A stretch of 64,000 nucleotides of DNA from Billgrantia lactosivorans (GTDB taxonomy: Bacteria; Pseudomonadota; Gammaproteobacteria; Pseudomonadales; Halomonadaceae), in assembly GCF_003254665.1 (NCBI RefSeq), contig NZ_QHGY01000005.1:186001-250000 (forward strand). The letters are read 5' to 3'. Positions within the stretch are counted from its first letter, which is position 1. Each line of letters opens with the position of its first letter. The notes beneath the pieces were generated by a model. That model ran no database searches. It was not told the origin of the DNA and saw only the letters and a program-made list of their open reading frames with translations. Shown here in pieces: positions 45,581-54,905 of the stretch. The position numbers were made by a program, and so were the translations under genes.

Positions 45581-46366
45581 TCATCCGACTCGCAGCGGCG
45601 TGCGAGCCAACGACCACGCCTCCACCTCCCGGGCGCCGGCGGCTAGGCAGGCTTGCGCCAGCGCCTCCAGCGTGGCGCCGGTGGTCATGACGTCGTCGAG
45701 CAGCGCCACGCGCGACGGCAGCGGGCCCCTCACCTCGAAGCCACCGCGCAGGTTGCGGTAGCGCTCGCTGCGATCGAGGCCGCGCTGCGAGCGGGTGTGC
45801 CGGCGCCGCTGCGCGCGGGCCAGCCGCAGCCCGTGGCGGGCCGCCAGGCGCCGAGCCAGCCAGTCGGCCTGGTCGAAGCCGCGCTCCCGGGCACGGCTGG
45901 GGTGCAGCGGCACCGGGACCAGCGCCTCGGGCCAGGCCAGCGCCCCCGGCGGCAGGCCGAGTTCGAACAGCTCGAGCAGCACGGTGCCGGCCCGGGGCGA
46001 GGCGTGGAACTTGAAGCGCTGCATCAGCCTGGCCACTTCGTCCTCGTAGCGCAGCGGCACCCGCGAGCGTACGAACAGCGGTGGCCGGGTCAGGCAGTGG
46101 CCGCAGCGCCGGCCCGCCAGCGATCCCGCTGGCTGCGGCTCGGCGCAGCCGGGGCAGGCAGGCAGGTTCCACGGCAGCGACTCGAAGCAGGCCGCACACC
46201 AGGGGCGATCCCGCTCGGCCGGGGCCAGGCAGAAGCCGCAGCGCCCCGGCAGGGCCCGGCGCAGGCCGGCATCGATGGCCTGCCAGAGCGAGCGCAGCCA
46301 GCCGCGCCGTCGTGCGCCTTCTGGCGCCCCATCCCTTGACGCATTGCGCTTCAGTTCCGCCCCCAT
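45581..46366 (-). CDS. comF: ComF family phosphoribosyltransferase-like protein
   Basis: ComF-type proteins are needed for DNA uptake in naturally competent bacteria; their enzymatic role is not settled. The 261-residue product has N-terminal zinc-binding CxxC pairs (CGFC, CAAC, CPGC, CGHC), the middle ARERGFDQADWLARRLA and the PRPP-binding VALLDDVMTTGATLEAL. The ATG at 46366 has AAGGA nearby; a GTG at 46390 is the alternative. It is divergent from bioB, as in many gammaproteobacteria, and the shared region holds BirA-type operators. Confidence 0.92.
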   Translation of the reverse strand: MGAELKRNASRDGAPEGARRRGWLRSLWQAIDAGLRRALPGRCGFCLAPAERDRPWCAACFESLPWNLPACPGCAEPQPAGSLAGRRCGHCLTRPPLFVRSRVPLRYEDEVARLMQRFKFHASPRAGTVLLELFELGLPPGALAWPEALVPVPLHPSRARERGFDQADWLARRLAARHGLRLARAQRRRHTRSQRGLDRSERYRNLRGGFEVRGPLPSRVALLDDVMTTGATLEALAQACLAAGAREVEAWSLARTPLRVG

Positions 46367-46444
46367 GGTGGGTCGTCCTTGTCGTGTCACGGTATGCGCT
46401 CGAGCTTATCACCTTCGCTGCGAGGGCAGGGCTCGCCGCCAGCA

Positions 46445-46476
46445 TTGTCAACCCCAAACCGTGCGCAGGTTGACAG
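46445..46476 (+). promoter_or_regulatory. BirA-type operator 1 upstream of bioB
   Basis: TTGTCAACC at 46445-46453 and GGTTGACAG at 46468-46476 form a dyad with a 14-base spacer. It matches the known biotin-repressor box TTGTaAACC...GGTTtACAA in all but the flexible positions. The right half contains the bioB -35 hexamer, so binding would block RNA polymerase. Confidence 0.8.
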
Positions 46477-46497
46477 ATTGCCATTTTCACGTAGGCT
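46470..46497 (+). promoter_or_regulatory. Promoter of the bioBFHCD operon
   Basis: TTGACA at 46470-46475 is a perfect -35; TAGGCT at 46492-46497 is the likely -10 with a 16-base spacer. The start of transcription would be near 46504. Confidence 0.6.
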
Positions 46498-46500
46498 CAC

Positions 46501-46530
46501 AGTCAACTTTCCCATACTCACGAGTTGACC
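46501..46530 (+). promoter_or_regulatory. Possible BirA-type operator 2 overlapping the bioB transcription start
   Basis: AGTCAACT at 46501-46508 and AGTTGACC at 46523-46530 repeat the core GTCAAC...GTTGAC with the same 16-base core spacing as operator 1. The centres are 55 bp apart. The outer bases are degenerate, so it would be a weaker site. Confidence 0.45.
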
Positions 46531-46545
46531 GATACGAGCCCCTCC

Positions 46546-47652
46546 ATGTCCGACGCCCTGCACGCCATCCCCAACGGCCAAGCCACCCCCACGCAAGCCG
46601 GGATCCGCCACGACTGGTCGCTGGCCGAGATCGAGGCACTCTTTGCCCTGCCCTTCAACGACCTGCTGTTCCGCGCCCAGCAGGTGCATCGCGCCCACTT
46701 CGATGCCAATGCCGTGCAGGTCTCCACCCTGCTGTCGATCAAGACCGGCGCCTGCCCGGAGGACTGCAAGTACTGTCCCCAGTCGGGACACTACACCACC
46801 GGGCTGGACAAGGAGAAGCTGCTGGAGATCGAGAAGGTGGTGGAGCAGGCCAGGGCGGCCCAGGAGGCCGGCGCCAGCCGCTTCTGCATGGGCGCGGCGT
46901 GGCGCAGCCCACGCGAGAAGGACCTGACCGTGGTGATGGAGATGGTCCGCCGGGTCAAGGCGCTGGGCCTCGAGACCTGCATGACGCTGGGCATGGTCGA
47001 CGCGAACCAGGCCAGCCGCCTGGCCGAGGCCGGCCTCGACTACTACAACCACAACCTCGACACCTCGCCGGAGTACTACGGCGAGATCATCACCACCCGC
47101 ACCTACGCCGACCGCCTGGCGACCCTGGCCAACGTGCGCGAGGCGGGCATGAAGGTGTGCTCGGGGGGCATTCTCGGCATGGGCGAGGCGCCCCGCGACC
47201 GCGCCGCCCTGCTGCAGCAACTGGCCAGGCTGGAGCCGCATCCCGAATCGGTCCCGATCAACATGCTGGTCAAGGTGCCCGGTACGCCGCTGGAGAACGT
47301 CGAGGACCTCGACCCTATCGAGTTCGTGCGCGCCATCGCCGTGGCACGCATCCTGATGCCGGCCAGCCACGTGCGCCTCTCCGCCGGGCGCGAGCAGATG
47401 GACGAGTCGACCCAGGCGCTGGCCTTCCTCGCCGGGGCCAACTCCATCTTCTACGGCGACAAGCTGCTGACCACCGGCAATCCCCAGGCCACGCGCGACC
47501 GCGCCCTGTTCGACAAGCTGGGCCTGCATCCCGAGCGGCGCGACACCTGCCACGACGACGACCAGCGCCAAGCCGCCCTCGAAGTCGCCCTGGCACGCCG
47601 GACGAGCCAGGACCGCCACGCCTCGCTGGCCTACGACGCCACCCGGGTCTGA
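46546..47652 (+). CDS. bioB: Biotin synthase
   Basis: This radical-SAM enzyme inserts sulfur into dethiobiotin. The 368-residue product has cysteines 70, 74 and 77 ([13 protein letters not shown]) for the 4Fe-4S cluster, the [12 protein letters not shown] segment, and conserved cysteines and the arginine of the 2Fe-2S site in RFCMGAAWR and later RLSAGR. The ATG at 46546 is preferred by homology; a TTG at 46525 would lie within operator 2. It is the first gene of bioB-F-H-C-D. Confidence 0.97.
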   Translation: MSDALHAIPNGQATPTQAGIRHDWSLAEIEALFALPFNDLLFRAQQVHRAHFDANAVQVSTLLSIKTGACPEDCKYCPQSGHYTTGLDKEKLLEIEKVVEQARAAQEAGASRFCMGAAWRSPREKDLTVVMEMVRRVKALGLETCMTLGMVDANQASRLAEAGLDYYNHNLDTSPEYYGEIITTRTYADRLATLANVREAGMKVCSGGILGMGEAPRDRAALLQQLARLEPHPESVPINMLVKVPGTPLENVEDLDPIEFVRAIAVARILMPASHVRLSAGREQMDESTQALAFLAGANSIFYGDKLLTTGNPQATRDRALFDKLGLHPERRDTCHDDDQRQAALEVALARRTSQDRHASLAYDATRV

Positions 47653-47657
47653 ACGCC

Positions 47658-48812
47658 GTGTCGTCGACCGCCCCCGCCTGGTCCGAGCGCCTCAATGAGG
47701 CCGCCGCCTGGCGCCGTGCCCAGGGGCTCTGGCGCGAGCGTTGCACTCCTCCGGCCGGCACCATCGATTTTGCCGGCAACGACTACCTTGGCCTGGCCGG
47801 CGACCCGCGGCTGGCCGAGGCCCAGGCGGCAGGGGCGCGCGACTACGGCGCCGGCGCCGGCGCCTCGCACCTGGTCAGCGGCCACCTGGAAGTCCATGAG
47901 GCCCTCGAGAGACGCCTGGCCGAGCTCGTCGGGCGTCCCCGCGCGCTGCTCTTCTCGACCGGCTACATGGCCAACCTGGGAACCCTGCAGGCGCTGTGCG
48001 ACAGCGCAACCCAGGTCTTCCAGGATCGCCTCAACCATGCCTCCCTGCTCGACGGCGCCGGCCTTGCCGGGGCGCGCTCGCGGCGTTTCCATCATCGCGA
48101 CCTCGACGATCTCGACCGCCTGCTCGCCCGGGCAGCGAGCGACTCGGCCCGGCTGGTGGTCAGCGACGGCGTGTTCAGCATGGACGGCGACGTCGCCAAC
48201 GTCGCCGGCCTGGCGGAGATCAGCGCCCGCCACGGCGCCTGGCTGATGATCGACGACGCCCACGGGCTGGGCGTGCTCGGCGCCCATGGCGACGGCTGCG
48301 TCGGTCGAGGTCACGGCGTCGATCGAGTGCCGGTGCTGGTCGGCACCCTGGGCAAGGCGCTGGGCACCGCCGGCGCCTTCGTCGCCGGCAGCGAGGCCCT
48401 GATCGAACACTTGATCCAGTTTGCCCGACCCTACGTCTACACCACCGCGCAGCCACCCGGCGTGGCCGCCGCCACCCTCGCGGCGCTCGACATCCTCGCC
48501 ATCGAACCCGAGCGACGCGAGCGGCTGCGGGTGAGCATCGCCTACTTCCGCCATGAGGCAGCGCGACTCGGCCTGCCGCTGGCGGATTCGTTCACCCCGA
48601 TCCAGCCGCTGGTGCTCGGAGATGCCGGGCGCGTCATGCGCTGGGCCGCTCGGCTGGGCGAGGCGGGCCTGCGGGTCGGTGCCATCCGTCCGCCCACCGT
48701 GCCGCGGGGCGAGGCCCGGCTGCGCATCACGCTGCGCGCCACCCACGACCGCGACAGTCTGGATCGCTTGCTCGAGACCCTGGCACGCCTTCACGGGGAG
48801 GACGGGAGATGA
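47658..48812 (+). CDS. bioF: 8-amino-7-oxononanoate synthase
   Basis: BioF condenses pimeloyl-ACP with alanine using PLP. The 384-residue product has DFAGNDYLGLA near the start, HASLLDGAGLAGAR and DDAHGLGVLG. The PLP lysine is in LVGTLGKALGTAGAF. The GTG at 47658, five bases after the bioB stop, fits the expected N-terminus; no ATG is available. The next gene overlaps its stop by four bases. Confidence 0.96.
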   Translation: MSSTAPAWSERLNEAAAWRRAQGLWRERCTPPAGTIDFAGNDYLGLAGDPRLAEAQAAGARDYGAGAGASHLVSGHLEVHEALERRLAELVGRPRALLFSTGYMANLGTLQALCDSATQVFQDRLNHASLLDGAGLAGARSRRFHHRDLDDLDRLLARAASDSARLVVSDGVFSMDGDVANVAGLAEISARHGAWLMIDDAHGLGVLGAHGDGCVGRGHGVDRVPVLVGTLGKALGTAGAFVAGSEALIEHLIQFARPYVYTTAQPPGVAAATLAALDILAIEPERRERLRVSIAYFRHEAARLGLPLADSFTPIQPLVLGDAGRVMRWAARLGEAGLRVGAIRPPTVPRGEARLRITLRATHDRDSLDRLLETLARLHGEDGR

Positions 48813-49549
48813 CCACGACGCTGGTGCTGCTCTCCGGCTGGGGCATCGATGCACGCATCTGGCAGCCGCTCGCCCCCCACTGGCCGGACGACGTCGTGAT
48901 ACGTTCACCCGATTGGCCCGGCTACGGCGAGAGGCGCGGCGAGACCCTGCCGAGGCGCCTTGCGGCCCTGGCCGACAGGATGCGCGATGGGCTGACCGAA
49001 GACGCCGTCTGGGTCGGCTGGTCGCTCGGCGGCCTGCTCGCCGGTGCGCTGCTGGCGCATCTGCCGGCGCCGCGGCGCCTGGTTCTGGTGGCGGCCGGGC
49101 CGCGCTTCTGCAGCGTGGACGGGGTCGGACCCGCCGAGCTGGCCAGCTTTCGCCGAGCCTTCGATCGGGATCCCCACGCCACCTGGCATCACTTCCTGCG
49201 CTGGCAGCTGCAGGGGGAGCCTGCTCCGCGGGTGGCCCATCGCCGCCTGCTCGACCTGCTGGGGTCCCGCCCCGGTGCCTCCCGCCAGACCCTGGCCACC
49301 GGCCTCGAGCATCTGGCCCGGCTCGACCTCGGCGAGATGCTGGCCACGCCGCCCTGCCCGATCCACCGGCTCGCCGGCGAGAATGACAGGCTGCTGGGCG
49401 CCAGCGCTCGACAAGCCGCCGACAGAACGCTCCCGGGGAGCGGCCACTGCCCGATGCTGTCGCGCCCGGAGGCCCTGGTGCAGCACCTCGTCGAGCTGGC
49501 GCGCGAGGCCGACGTCGGGCGCCGCGGCCAGCTCGAGAGCGCGCCATGA
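48809..49549 (+). CDS. bioH: Pimeloyl-ACP methyl ester carboxylesterase
   Basis: BioH removes the methyl group from pimeloyl-ACP methyl ester, closing the BioC/BioH route of pimelate synthesis. The 246-residue alpha/beta hydrolase has LLSGWGIDARIW at the oxyanion region and the nucleophile Ser72 in GWSLGG. An aspartate in GENDRLL and a histidine in GSGHCPML complete the triad. The four-base overlaps with bioF and bioC indicate coupled translation. Confidence 0.93.
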   Translation: MTTTLVLLSGWGIDARIWQPLAPHWPDDVVIRSPDWPGYGERRGETLPRRLAALADRMRDGLTEDAVWVGWSLGGLLAGALLAHLPAPRRLVLVAAGPRFCSVDGVGPAELASFRRAFDRDPHATWHHFLRWQLQGEPAPRVAHRRLLDLLGSRPGASRQTLATGLEHLARLDLGEMLATPPCPIHRLAGENDRLLGASARQAADRTLPGSGHCPMLSRPEALVQHLVELAREADVGRRGQLESAP

Positions 49550-50358
49550 CCCCCGCCTCATCGCACGCCACGAGCCGGGGCGAGGCGGACGCCGCCGGCG
49601 CATGGCGGTGCCAGGTTGCCCGGGCCTTTTCGCGGGCATCGCAGCGCTACGCCCGCCTCGCCCAGGCGCAGCAGCAGATGGGCGAGGCGCTGTGGCCGCT
49701 GCTGCCCGAGCGGGCCGAACGGGTGCTCGACCTGGGCTGCGGCCCGGGGCACTGGTGCCGGCGGCTGGCGGCTCATTTCGGTACGGATTGCCACGTGGTC
49801 GGGCTCGATCTCGCCGCGGGCATGCTCGACACCGCCCGCCGCGATGCCCCGAGCGGCATCGCCTGGCTGCGCGCGGACGCCGCCGCCCTGCCCCTGGCGA
49901 GCGGCCAGCTGGACCTGGCGTTTTCCAACCTGGCCATCCAGTGGTGCCCGAACCTCGACGCCGTGATGGCCGAGCTCCACCGGGTGCTGCGCCCCGGCGG
50001 GCGAGCCGTGATCAACACCCTGGGCCCCGGCACGCTGCAGGAGATCGCCCGCGCCTGGTCGTCGCCCGAGGCCCTGCTCGACTTCCGCTCGCGGGAGCGG
50101 CACCTGGCCAGCGCCCGCCAGGCCGGCTTCCGGCAGGTCCGCTGCGACGCCGTCAGCGAGCGCTTCTTCTATCCCGACCTGGCGGCGGTGATGGCCTCGA
50201 TCAAGGGCGTCGGTGCCCAGACGCCGCGCCCGCAAGCCCGCCTGACCCGCCGCGACCTCGACCGCGCCAGGCGTCGCTACGAATCGCTGCGCGAGCCCGC
50301 GGGGCTGCCGCTCAGCTACCGCCGTCTGACCCTTGTGCTCGACAAGGAGCCGACATGA
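49546..50358 (+). CDS. bioC: Malonyl-ACP O-methyltransferase
   Basis: BioC methylates malonyl-ACP so that the fatty-acid machinery can build the pimeloyl chain. The 270-residue product has the SAM-binding motif VLDLGCGPGHWCRRLA, an acidic end-of-strand motif in VVGLDLAAGML and a post-motif LAFSNLAIQWC. The N-terminal RAFSRASQRYARLAQAQQ is typical of BioC. The start overlaps bioH and the stop overlaps bioD. Confidence 0.95.
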   Translation: MTPASSHATSRGEADAAGAWRCQVARAFSRASQRYARLAQAQQQMGEALWPLLPERAERVLDLGCGPGHWCRRLAAHFGTDCHVVGLDLAAGMLDTARRDAPSGIAWLRADAAALPLASGQLDLAFSNLAIQWCPNLDAVMAELHRVLRPGGRAVINTLGPGTLQEIARAWSSPEALLDFRSRERHLASARQAGFRQVRCDAVSERFFYPDLAAVMASIKGVGAQTPRPQARLTRRDLDRARRRYESLREPAGLPLSYRRLTLVLDKEPT

Positions 50359-51056
50359 GTCGTTATTTCGTGACCGGCACCGACACCGATGCCGGCAAGA
50401 CCCTGGTGACCGCCGGCATGCTGGCGCTGGCCCGCTCGCGCGGCCTGACCACCCTGGGGCTCAAGCCCGTCGCCTCGGGATGCCGCCGCACCGACACCGG
50501 GCTGCGCAACGACGATGCCCTCGCCCTGTTGGCGCGCAGCGTTCCGACGCCGGCCTACGAGACGGTCAACCCTTGCGCCTTCGAGCCCGCCATCGCCCCG
50601 CATCTGGCCGCCGGCGAGGCCGGCGAGCGGGTCGACGTCGCCCAGCTGTGCGCGCATGTCGCCCCCCTGCTGGACGAGCCTCGAGACCTGATCCTGGTCG
50701 AAGGCGCTGGCGGCTGGCGCGTGCCCCTCAACGACGCCGAGGACCTCGCCGAACTGGCCCTGCGCCTGCGCCTGCCGGTGATCCTGGTGGTCGGCCTCAA
50801 GCTCGGCTGCCTCAACCATGCGCGGCTGACGGCCGAGGCCATTCGCGCGGATGGCGCCGCGCTTGCCGGCTGGGTCGGCAACCTGATCGACGCCGACTTC
50901 GCCCGCGACGCCTCGCACTATGCCGACAACCTGGCCACGCTGCGACGCACCCTCGAGGCGCCCTGCCTCGGCGTGGTGCCACGCCTGCGCCGGGTGGCCC
51001 CGGCACGGCGACCGGAAGCCGCCGTCGCTCATCTCGCGCTGCCCGAAGGCGATTGA
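50355..51056 (+). CDS. bioD: Dethiobiotin synthetase
   Basis: BioD forms the ureido ring of dethiobiotin from diaminopelargonate, CO2 and ATP. The 233-residue product has the P-loop FVTGTDTDAGKTLV at the N-terminus, the switch LKPVASGC and the LVEGAGGWRVPL segment. It is the last gene of the five-gene operon. Its final codons contain the -35 box of the tRNA-Leu gene that follows. Confidence 0.97.
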   Translation: MSRYFVTGTDTDAGKTLVTAGMLALARSRGLTTLGLKPVASGCRRTDTGLRNDDALALLARSVPTPAYETVNPCAFEPAIAPHLAAGEAGERVDVAQLCAHVAPLLDEPRDLILVEGAGGWRVPLNDAEDLAELALRLRLPVILVVGLKLGCLNHARLTAEAIRADGAALAGWVGNLIDADFARDASHYADNLATLRRTLEAPCLGVVPRLRRVAPARRPEAAVAHLALPEGD

Positions 51057-51080
51057 CTTGCGACCGAGGGTCCGTAAAAT
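51053..51080 (+). promoter_or_regulatory. Promoter of tRNA-Leu
   Basis: TTGACT at 51053-51058 and TAAAAT at 51075-51080, spaced 16 bases, ending 20 bases before the mature tRNA 5' end. The -35 box overlaps the bioD stop codon. Confidence 0.65.
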
Positions 51081-51100
51081 GTGGACGCCTGCCCAGCCCT

Positions 51101-51185
<85 letters not shown>

Positions 51186-51332
51186 CCATCACGTCTCGCT
51201 CTCGTCGAGCGTCGCATCATCCTCGCCGACCTCCTCGTCGCCTGCCCGGCGACGGCGCGCCGTGGCCGTCACCCCGGCGCGTGCCTGCCGTCCGCTCGAC
51301 ATTTCATCCCCGACGCTCACGGAGGCATGACG

Positions 51333-52601
51333 ATGACGTCCCCCGTCTGGCATCCCTATGCCCACCTGCTCACCCAGCCTGCCGCTCCCAGGGTCATCGG
51401 CGGCGAGGGCCCCCGCTTCACCCTGGACACCGGCGAGACGCTGCTCGATGCCACCTGCTCCTGGTGGTGCATGATCCATGGCTACTCGCACCCGCGCCTG
51501 GTGGCGGCACTCAAGGCGCAGGCCGATACCCTGTGCCACGTGATGCTGGGCGGCCTGACCCATGAGCCCGCCGATCGCCTGGCGCGTGAACTGGTTCGCG
51601 TCACGCCGCCCGGGCTCAACCACGTGTTCTTCTCCGACAGCGGCTCGGTTGGCATGGAAGTGGCCATGAAGATGGCCGTGCAGTACCACCACCTGGGCGG
51701 CCGCCCCGGCAAGCGCCGCATGCTGTCGCTGATGAAGGCCTACCATGGCGACACCAGTGGCTGCATGGCGGTATGCGATCCCGAGGAGGGCATGCATTCA
51801 CTGTTTGCCGGCTACCTGCCGCGCCACCATTTCGCCCCCGCCCCCGCCGCCCCCTACGAGGCCGGGCCCGACGCCGTGGCGCAGGACCTCGCCGCCCTGA
51901 GGGAACGCCTCGAGCGCCATCACCATGAGATCGCCGCGCTGCTGGTGGAGCCGCTGCTGCAGGCCGCCGGCGGTCTCAACATCACCTCGCCGCACTACCT
52001 GAAGGGCGCGCGTGAGCTGTGCGACGAGTTCGACGTGCTGCTGATCTTCGACGAGGTGGCGACCGGCTTCGGCCGCACCGGCAGGTTGTTCGCCGCCGAC
52101 CACGCCGGGGTGTCACCGGACATCATGGTGCTTTCCAAGGGGCTCACCGGAGGCTACCTGGGACACGCGGCGACGCTGGCCAGCGACCGTGTGCACGACG
52201 CCTTCATCGGCGAAAGCCCGCTGCATGCCTTCATGCATGGCCCCACCTTCATGGGCAATCCGCTGGCCTGCCGCGTGGCGCTGGAAAGTCTCGCCGTGTT
52301 CGAGGAAGAGAACTACCTGGACAAGATCGCGCGGCTCAACCGGGTGCTGCGCGAATCGCTGCTGGAAGACCCGACGCTGCGCCGCCACCCCCGGGTGCAT
52401 GACGTCAGGGTACTGGGCGCCACCGCGGTCATCGAGGCCAAGGCCGCCACCGACCTCGAGGGCGTCGCGGCCTTTGCCCGGGCGCGGGGCGTCTGGCTGC
52501 GCCCCTTCGGCCGCTGGCTCTACACCATGCCCGCTTACATCACCCCCCTCGACGACATGCGCCTGGTCACCGAGACGATGAAGGCATGGTTCTCGCGCTG
52601 A
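51333..52601 (+). CDS. bioA: Adenosylmethionine-8-amino-7-oxononanoate aminotransferase
   Basis: BioA transaminates 8-amino-7-oxononanoate with SAM as amino donor, between the BioF and BioD steps. The 422-residue product begins with the family's WHPYAHLL. It has CSWWCMIHGYSHPRL, FFSDSGSVGMEVAMK and the PLP lysine in VLSKGLTGGYL. The ATG at 51333 is preferred over 51327 because GGAGG (51321-51325) is then seven bases away. It is separated from the bio operon by tRNA-Leu, and I see no BirA-type box directly upstream, so it is either read through from bioD or expressed from the tRNA promoter. Confidence 0.96.
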   Translation: MTSPVWHPYAHLLTQPAAPRVIGGEGPRFTLDTGETLLDATCSWWCMIHGYSHPRLVAALKAQADTLCHVMLGGLTHEPADRLARELVRVTPPGLNHVFFSDSGSVGMEVAMKMAVQYHHLGGRPGKRRMLSLMKAYHGDTSGCMAVCDPEEGMHSLFAGYLPRHHFAPAPAAPYEAGPDAVAQDLAALRERLERHHHEIAALLVEPLLQAAGGLNITSPHYLKGARELCDEFDVLLIFDEVATGFGRTGRLFAADHAGVSPDIMVLSKGLTGGYLGHAATLASDRVHDAFIGESPLHAFMHGPTFMGNPLACRVALESLAVFEEENYLDKIARLNRVLRESLLEDPTLRRHPRVHDVRVLGATAVIEAKAATDLEGVAAFARARGVWLRPFGRWLYTMPAYITPLDDMRLVTETMKAWFSR

Positions 52602-52618
52602 AGGCGGCGCAACCGAAC

Positions 52619-52650
52619 GCGACAGCGCCGCCCGAGGGCGGCACTGTCGC
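52619..52650 (+). terminator. Terminator between bioA and lpxC
   Basis: GCGACAG-C-GCCGCCC pairs with GGGCGGC-A-CTGTCGC around a two-base loop, 14 paired bases with one mismatch. It lies between convergent genes and probably works in both directions. Confidence 0.7.
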
Positions 52651-52679
52651 GAGAGAGGAAACAGTCGGGGCTCGCGTCG

Positions 52680-53591
52680 TCAGGCCATGGCCGGCTGCGC
52701 GTAGGAGATCGGCGCCAGCTCGCGCTCGCTCTCGAAGGTGACGATCTCGTAGGCATCGGGCTGGGCCAGCAGCGCGCGGCACAGCTGATTGTTCAGCGCA
52801 TGTCCCGATTTCACCCCGCGGAACTCGCCGATCAGGCTGTAGCCCAGCAGGTAGAGATCGCCGATCGCGTCGAGCACCTTGTGCTTGACGAACTCGTCCT
52901 CGTAGCGCAGCCCGCCTTCGTTGACGATGCGATACTCGTCGACCACGATGGCGTTGTCGAGGCTGCCGCCCAGTGCCAGGTTGTTGGCCCTCAGGTACTC
53001 GAGGTCACGCATGAAGCCGAAGGTCCTGGCGCGGGAGACCTCCTTGACGAAGGAGGTCGTCGAGAAATCCACCACGGCGGTCTGCTTCTGGTCCTCGAAG
53101 ACCGGGTGATCGAACTCGATCGCGAACGTCACCTTGAACCCCTGGTGCGGCAGGAAGCGTGCCTCCTTGCCGCCATCCTGCACCACCACCTCGCGCTTGA
53201 TGCGGATGAATTGCTTCGGGGCTTCCTGTTCGGCGATGCCCGCCGACTGGATCAGGAAGACGAACGGACCGGCGCTGCCATCCATGATCGGCACTTCGGG
53301 CGCGCTGAGGTCGATGTAGGCGTTGTCGATCCCCAGCCCGGCCAGCGCGGACATGAGGTGTTCGACGGTCGCCACCTTGACGTCATCCCGCGAGAGCGCG
53401 GTGCACAGGGTGGTGTCGGTGACCAGCCCGGCACTGGCCGGCACCTGCACCTCGGGGGTCAGGTCCGTGCGCACGAACACGATGCCGGTGTTCACCGGGG
53501 CCGGACGCAGGGTCAGGTATACCTTCTTCCCGGAATGAAGGCCGACGCCAGTGGCGCGGATGGTGTTTTGCAGGGTGCGTTGTCTGATCAT
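52680..53591 (-). CDS. lpxC: UDP-3-O-acyl-N-acetylglucosamine deacetylase
   Basis: LpxC is the zinc amidase of the committed step of lipid A synthesis. At 303 residues it has the usual length. Zinc ligands are visible in VEHLMSAL, and in [10 protein letters not shown] (His and Asp); the catalytic histidine is in SGHALNNQL. It is the last gene of the dcw cluster and has its own promoter after ftsZ. Confidence 0.98.
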   Translation of the reverse strand: MIRQRTLQNTIRATGVGLHSGKKVYLTLRPAPVNTGIVFVRTDLTPEVQVPASAGLVTDTTLCTALSRDDVKVATVEHLMSALAGLGIDNAYIDLSAPEVPIMDGSAGPFVFLIQSAGIAEQEAPKQFIRIKREVVVQDGGKEARFLPHQGFKVTFAIEFDHPVFEDQKQTAVVDFSTTSFVKEVSRARTFGFMRDLEYLRANNLALGGSLDNAIVVDEYRIVNEGGLRYEDEFVKHKVLDAIGDLYLLGYSLIGEFRGVKSGHALNNQLCRALLAQPDAYEIVTFESERELAPISYAQPAMA

Positions 53592-53631
53592 GGGCAGTAG
53601 CCAGGCCGTTGTATGTTATCAAACACCGTTC

Positions 53632-53660
53632 ACTATAACACCGAACGAGTGTTTCAACAA
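53632..53660 (-). promoter_or_regulatory. Sigma-70 promoter of lpxC
   Basis: On the minus strand TTGTTG (53655-53660) and TATAGT (53632-53637) are spaced 17 bases, 40 bases upstream of the lpxC start codon, within the 111-base ftsZ-lpxC gap. Confidence 0.7.
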
Positions 53661-53702
53661 AAAAACATCTCCTGGCCCTGCCTATGCTCGCAACAGCCTG
53701 TA

Positions 53703-54872
53703 TCAGTCGGCTTGTCGACGCAGGAAGGCCGGGATATCGAGGTAATCGTCCAGCTCCTGGGGCGAGCGCCGCTTCTCCGGCTGCGGCTTGGCCGCCTCCT
53801 GTGGCTCGGCCTTGGGCATGGCGCTCTGCTGGCGCATGGCCGGCTGAGCACGCTGGCGATATTCGCTGCCTTCATTGCGCTTGGCCGTTTCGCGGCCAGC
53901 CGCCTTGACCTGGCGCCCCTCGAGGCCGGCCGCCACGACGGTGACGCGCAGCTCGTCGGTCATGTCCATGTCGATGGACGTGCCCACCACGATGGTGGCG
54001 TCCTGGGAGGCGAACTCCTGGACGGTGGCACCGACGTCGTTGAACTCGCCGATGGAGAGGTCGGGGCCGGCGGTGATGTTGACCAGGATACCGCGCGCGC
54101 CGTGCAGGTCGATATCCTCCAGCAGCGGGCTGCGGATGGCCTTCTCGGCGGCTTCGCGGGCGCGGTTCTCGCCGGTGGCGCCGCCGGTGCCCATCATCGC
54201 CATGCCCATCTCGGACATCACGGTGCGCACGTCGGCGAAGTCGACGTTGATGATGCCGGGGCTGGTGATCAGCTCGGCGATCCCCTGCACGGCCCCCAGC
54301 AGCACGTCGTTGGCGGCGCTGAACGCGGTGAGCAGGCTGGCGTTCTTGCCCAGCACCGAGAGCAGCTTCTCGTTGGGAATGGTGATCAGCGAGTCGACGT
54401 GCTCCGACAACTCCTTCATGCCCTCCTCGGCCACGCGCATGCGCTTCGGCCCCTCGAAGGGGAACGGTCGCGTGACGACGGCCACGGTGAGGATGCCGAG
54501 CTCCTTGGCGACCTGGGCCACCACGGGTGCGCCGCCGGTGCCGGTGCCGCCCCCCATGCCGGCGGTGATGAAGACCATGTCGGCGCCGCTGATCAGCTCG
54601 GCGATGCGCTCGCGGTCCTCCATGGCGGCCTGTCGACCCACGTCGGGGTTGGCGCCGGCGCCCAGCCCCTTGGTGATCTCGTTGCCGAGCTGGAGCACGG
54701 TCTTGGCGGCCACCCGCTTGAGCGCCTGGGCGTCCGTATTGGCGCAGATGAACTCGACGCCTTCGATATTGCTCTCGACCATGTGGTTGACGGCGTTGCC
54801 GCCACCGCCACCTACGCCGACGACCTTGATGACCGCACTGCTCGAGGGTGCGCTATCTACCAGTTCGAACAT
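53703..54872 (-). CDS. ftsZ: Cell division protein FtsZ
   Basis: FtsZ is the tubulin-like GTPase that forms the division ring. The 389-residue product has [17 protein letters not shown] at the start, the tubulin signature [15 protein letters not shown] and the T7 loop [12 protein letters not shown] variable Gln/Pro-rich linker follows, then the conserved C-terminal peptide [16 protein letters not shown] that binds FtsA and ZipA. It lies 33 bases after ftsA. Confidence 0.99.
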   Translation of the reverse strand: MFELVDSAPSSSAVIKVVGVGGGGGNAVNHMVESNIEGVEFICANTDAQALKRVAAKTVLQLGNEITKGLGAGANPDVGRQAAMEDRERIAELISGADMVFITAGMGGGTGTGGAPVVAQVAKELGILTVAVVTRPFPFEGPKRMRVAEEGMKELSEHVDSLITIPNEKLLSVLGKNASLLTAFSAANDVLLGAVQGIAELITSPGIINVDFADVRTVMSEMGMAMMGTGGATGENRAREAAEKAIRSPLLEDIDLHGARGILVNITAGPDLSIGEFNDVGATVQEFASQDATIVVGTSIDMDMTDELRVTVVAAGLEGRQVKAAGRETAKRNEGSEYRQRAQPAMRQQSAMPKAEPQEAAKPQPEKRRSPQELDDYLDIPAFLRRQAD

Positions 54873-54905
54873 AAGCCCCGTCTCCTGGACCGCGCTGCGG
54901 CCCTA

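Noticed and set aside
46525-46545. TTG at 46525 as the bioB start
   Set aside because: It would put the second operator inside the coding region and adds seven residues not expected for BioB; the ATG at 46546 fits better, though the ribosome binding site is weak for both.
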